Source of the DNA: Chryseobacterium lathyri
Lineage (GTDB): Bacteria > Bacteroidota > Bacteroidia > Flavobacteriales > Weeksellaceae
Assembly (NCBI RefSeq): GCF_003290185.1
Contig: NZ_QNFY01000003.1
Coordinates: forward strand, 62,001 to 126,000
DNA: 64,000 nucleotides
Direction: 5' to 3'
Part shown: in pieces, positions 61,226 to 64,000 of the stretch
How positions within the stretch are numbered: the stretch's first letter is position 1
Layout: each line of letters begins with the position of its first letter
Made by a program: the position numbers and the translations under genes
Notes under the pieces: generated by a model
Seen by the model: the letters and a program-made list of their open reading frames with translations, nothing else
Databases searched by the model: none
What the model was told of the DNA's origin: nothing

Positions 61226-63883
61226 ATGAAGACTACATTTTTGAATACAAAAATCACGGTAGCAGTACTTTTCCTGGCAGCTTTTTCCAATGTAACGGCC
61301 CAGAAAAAAGAAGCTGATACAGCGAAAACAAAAGATATCGATGAGGTGATTATGACCGGGGTATTTGATAAAAGAACAAGGATGAATGCTCCTGTGGCTA
61401 TCTCTGTTCTGAAAAGCGAGGTCATTGAAAAACAGGTCCCTGTAAGTGCTGCAGATCTGCTTAAAAACGTTCCCGGAGTATATGTGAACTCATCATTGGG
61501 AGAGATCAGGAACAATGTAAGCTCAAGAGGAATCAGTGCAGGTTCTTCAGACGGTACTTTTGCTTACGAATATATTTCTATGCAGGAAGACGGTTTGCCT
61601 GTAACCAATACCACCTATTATAATTACGGTCCCGACTTTTTTCTAAGAGCAGATGCAACCATTTCCCAGATTGATGCCGTGAGAGGAGGGCCTGCCTCTA
61701 TTACGGCGGCCAATGCACCAGGAGGAATCTTCAATTATATTTCCAAAACAGGAGGCAATAAATTCGGAGGAGAAATCCGTGCAAAATATGGAATTCAGGG
61801 AGCTAATAACTCAGGATATCACAGAATTGATGCCAACTTTGGAGGACCTCTGGGTGATAACTGGTTTTTTAATGTCGGCGGGTTTTACCGGTATGATTTA
61901 GGTGCCCGGTATGCAGGCTATCCGTTTAATAACGGAGGCCAGGTAAAAGCAAATATTGTAAAAAAATACAATAAAGGAAGCCTGAAAGTTTTCCTTAAAT
62001 ATCTGGATGACAGAAATGGCTATGCGCAGCTGATTCCTACCAGAAACTATACGGCTCCCGAACCGGCGGAAGGGTTCAGCAGCAGTTCGTCTTTGCTTAT
62101 TCCGGAGCTGCAGTACAATTCTCCGGATTTTATTCACGGAGGTAATGTAGATTATAATTCAGGGCGTTTGGTTAGCAATAAATACCGTTCCGTAGGACTC
62201 AACTGGGATCATAACCTGGGAAATGACTGGAAGCTGTTCTTTGCAAGCAAATATTCTGATAATGATGTGGTGCAGAACAGTGTGGGTAATTCTTTTCTTA
62301 CCTCACTGGATGATATGACCTCTTATTTTTTAGTCGGTGGACTGGGAATCGGAACTTACTCCTTTAAAGATGCGCTTACAGGACAGGAACTTGCCAATGT
62401 GAATGCTGCCCTGGGAGCCGGAGGATTACCTGTTTACCAGATCACCAAGAATCAGTTGCCGGGTCAGTCTATCCAGAATAATTCATTTGCAATGTCGGCG
62501 CTAAATTTTTATGAAAATAAAGTAAAAGAATCCATGAATCAGCTGACCATCAATAAAAAATGGAACCATATGAATTTCTCGTTTGGAGGATATTACGGTT
62601 ATTCTGATGTATGGCGTTTTTCCGGAATTAACGGGATAGGGCTTACGACTTTGGAAAACAGGCCGAGAATGCTGACGGTAAGCTTAACGGGTGTTACTAC
62701 TTTAGATTTTACAAAACCCGGTGTTTACCAGCTGACCAATAATGACGGGTTTGCGCAGGCAGCAGGCAGTACGGGGGATTTAATTGAATTTAAAGCCAAA
62801 CAGCAGCAGGGGGCCGTATTTTTCGGACATACCTGGGATATCACAGATCATCTGACTCTGGATTGGGGAATCCGGTATGAAAAAGTATGGATCAAAGGGG
62901 ATAATACCAGAACCTATCTGTTTTCAGATAAAAACGGAGGGACGGACAGTAACATTTTTACCCTGTACAATAACAATGCTTTAACGAAACTTACCAATGT
63001 TGCCTATAGCAGGCAGCTGGAAAACTTTTCCTATTCAGCAGCGGTGAATTATAAGTTCAATAATAATGTTGCCATATATGCCAGATATTCTAAAGGCAGC
63101 AAATCTCCGGATCTTGATATGTTCTTTGCAGCCAACAGGACGGAAACGATAGACTTATTGAATCCGCAATCCAGAAAAACACAGCAGGTGGAGATGGGCT
63201 TTAAAACCAAAACCACTTATTTTGATGCTTTTATAACCCCGTTTTACAGTTTGCTGAGCAATATTCCTTACAGCTTTATGGCTGATGACGGCAAAGGCGG
63301 GTTCTATACCACACCGTCCCTGTACAATAAAAATGAAACCTATGGTATTGAATTGGAAACCAATATAAAACCGGCTGATAATTTCAGTATCAGAGCTGTG
63401 CTTACCCTGCAGGATCCGAAAGTTAAAGAAGGATATTTATGGAATTTGGGAAGTGCCGGTCCTTCAGATGACACTGTTTCCTCATATTCGGGAACTACGA
63501 TTGCTTATACTCCGAAAATTATGGCCCACGTCACTCCTAATTTGAAAATCGGCAAAGCATATGGATTCGTGACCTGGAGCTATATGGGTAAAAGAGAAGG
63601 AAGCAACACCAATATCTATAAACTTCCGGGATTTTCCCAGTTTGATCTTGGAATAGGGTATAATTTAAACGAAAATATCAGTATGCTTATTAATGTGAAC
63701 AATGTATTTAACAAATATGGGGTAATGAGCTACCAGAGGCCGGGAACCCTGCAGCAGCAGCTTGCCGGCTTCGAAAACTTTACCCAGGCTGAATACAACT
63801 CAGCAGTGGCCAATAATACTCCTTATTTTACAATTGCCATTCCACCCACATCCGGATATTTTACGGTAACTTATAAATTTTAA
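61226..63883 (+). CDS. TonB-dependent outer membrane receptor
   Basis: 885-aa outer-membrane receptor. Start ATG at 61226 gives a signal peptide MKTTFLNTKITVAVLFLAAFSNVTA-QK. The TonB-box-like region is DIDEVIMTG (about 33), then the plug (VPVSAADLLKNVPGVYVNSS, RNNVSSRGISAG, DAVRGGPASITAANAPGGIF) and the 22-strand barrel, ending in YFTVTYKF with C-terminal Phe. No CarboxypepD_reg-like domain, so it is a FecA/BtuB type rather than SusC. The substrate is likely the ester or acid handled by the preceding genes. A short gap (4 nt) leads to a partial gene. Confidence 0.92.
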   Translation: MKTTFLNTKITVAVLFLAAFSNVTAQKKEADTAKTKDIDEVIMTGVFDKRTRMNAPVAISVLKSEVIEKQVPVSAADLLKNVPGVYVNSSLGEIRNNVSSRGISAGSSDGTFAYEYISMQEDGLPVTNTTYYNYGPDFFLRADATISQIDAVRGGPASITAANAPGGIFNYISKTGGNKFGGEIRAKYGIQGANNSGYHRIDANFGGPLGDNWFFNVGGFYRYDLGARYAGYPFNNGGQVKANIVKKYNKGSLKVFLKYLDDRNGYAQLIPTRNYTAPEPAEGFSSSSSLLIPELQYNSPDFIHGGNVDYNSGRLVSNKYRSVGLNWDHNLGNDWKLFFASKYSDNDVVQNSVGNSFLTSLDDMTSYFLVGGLGIGTYSFKDALTGQELANVNAALGAGGLPVYQITKNQLPGQSIQNNSFAMSALNFYENKVKESMNQLTINKKWNHMNFSFGGYYGYSDVWRFSGINGIGLTTLENRPRMLTVSLTGVTTLDFTKPGVYQLTNNDGFAQAAGSTGDLIEFKAKQQQGAVFFGHTWDITDHLTLDWGIRYEKVWIKGDNTRTYLFSDKNGGTDSNIFTLYNNNALTKLTNVAYSRQLENFSYSAAVNYKFNNNVAIYARYSKGSKSPDLDMFFAANRTETIDLLNPQSRKTQQVEMGFKTKTTYFDAFITPFYSLLSNIPYSFMADDGKGGFYTTPSLYNKNETYGIELETNIKPADNFSIRAVLTLQDPKVKEGYLWNLGSAGPSDDTVSSYSGTTIAYTPKIMAHVTPNLKIGKAYGFVTWSYMGKREGSNTNIYKLPGFSQFDLGIGYNLNENISMLINVNNVFNKYGVMSYQRPGTLQQQLAGFENFTQAEYNSAVANNTPYFTIAIPPTSGYFTVTYKF

Positions 63884-63887
63884 TCCT

Positions 63888-64000
63888 ATGAGAAAGTCCT
63901 TATCTATATTTTTTGCAGTTCTGCTCTTTATTATCCTGATATTATTGGTTATTCCCATGATTTCTGTATATCTGAAAGCACCTATGCTTCTGAGCGGTTA
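63888..64000 (+). CDS. Start of a signal/anchor-containing protein, cut by window end
   Basis: ATG at 63888 begins MRKSLSIFFAVLLFIILILL, then VIPMISVYLKAPMLLSG before the window ends. A single hydrophobic segment (residues 4-24) is a signal anchor. It starts 4 nt after the receptor stop, so it is likely the next gene of the same operon. The rest is not visible. Confidence 0.7.
   Translation, partial: MRKSLSIFFAVLLFIILILLVIPMISVYLKAPMLLSG

Overview
The window looks like chromosomal DNA of a Bacteroidota bacterium of the Chryseobacterium/Elizabethkingia group (Weeksellaceae). Evidence: low G+C by eye, several TAnnTTTG-type -7 promoter boxes with no Shine-Dalgarno pattern, very many secreted proteins whose signal peptides end in ..FSQ or ..NAQ, a TonB-dependent receptor, a sigma factor paired with a TonB-plug protein, a fused E1 alpha/beta dehydrogenase, and a GH109 enzyme very close to the Elizabethkingia enzyme as I recall it. 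There is no phage, plasmid backbone, CRISPR array, rRNA or tRNA that I can see.

Layout. 1-8 kb: an EamA transporter running off the left edge, preceded by a Met/Cys-rich 32-codon leader ORF and a terminator (an attenuator-like arrangement), then topB, a secreted protein, a thioesterase, a small membrane protein, an S9 peptidase and a DNA-deoxyinosine glycosylase. 8-12.4 kb: a tight minus-strand operon of GH109 alpha-N-acetylgalactosaminidase, nucleotidyltransferase and NahK-like sugar kinase, which could release GalNAc and activate it to UDP-GalNAc. 12.5-22 kb: housekeeping genes (queA, rlmN, polyprenyl synthase, E1 dehydrogenase) mixed with secreted and membrane proteins. 22-26 kb: a lone GIY-YIG-like protein, an HxlR/ene-reductase pair with a shared operator array, a double-glycine leader peptide and a C1 peptidase. 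26-32 kb: an ECF sigma factor with a TonB-plug/von Willebrand A fusion, then a GbsR/MarR regulator whose palindrome recurs before a DUF393/desaturase membrane operon. 32.1-32.6 kb: two gene remnants joined at a 17-bp tandem duplication. 32.7-37 kb: GH29 fucosidase and GH3 glycosidase. 37.5-52 kb: lpdA, a second S9 peptidase, a TetR/NTF2-like pair with matched operators, a patatin, an ABC ATPase with a ParB-like partner, a LytS/LytR-type two-component system and an acyltransferase.

52-64 kb is the most unusual part: an ene-reductase, two AraC regulators, four hydrolases or esterases, an acyl-CoA ligase and a TonB receptor. Two promoters 5 kb apart (before 53815 and before 58805) carry the same pair of 16-bp direct repeats with the same 21-bp period and the same distance to the -7 box. 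This points to one AraC-type regulon for uptake, hydrolysis and CoA activation of an unknown ester. Most assignments rest on motif reading and memory of families; no database search was run.
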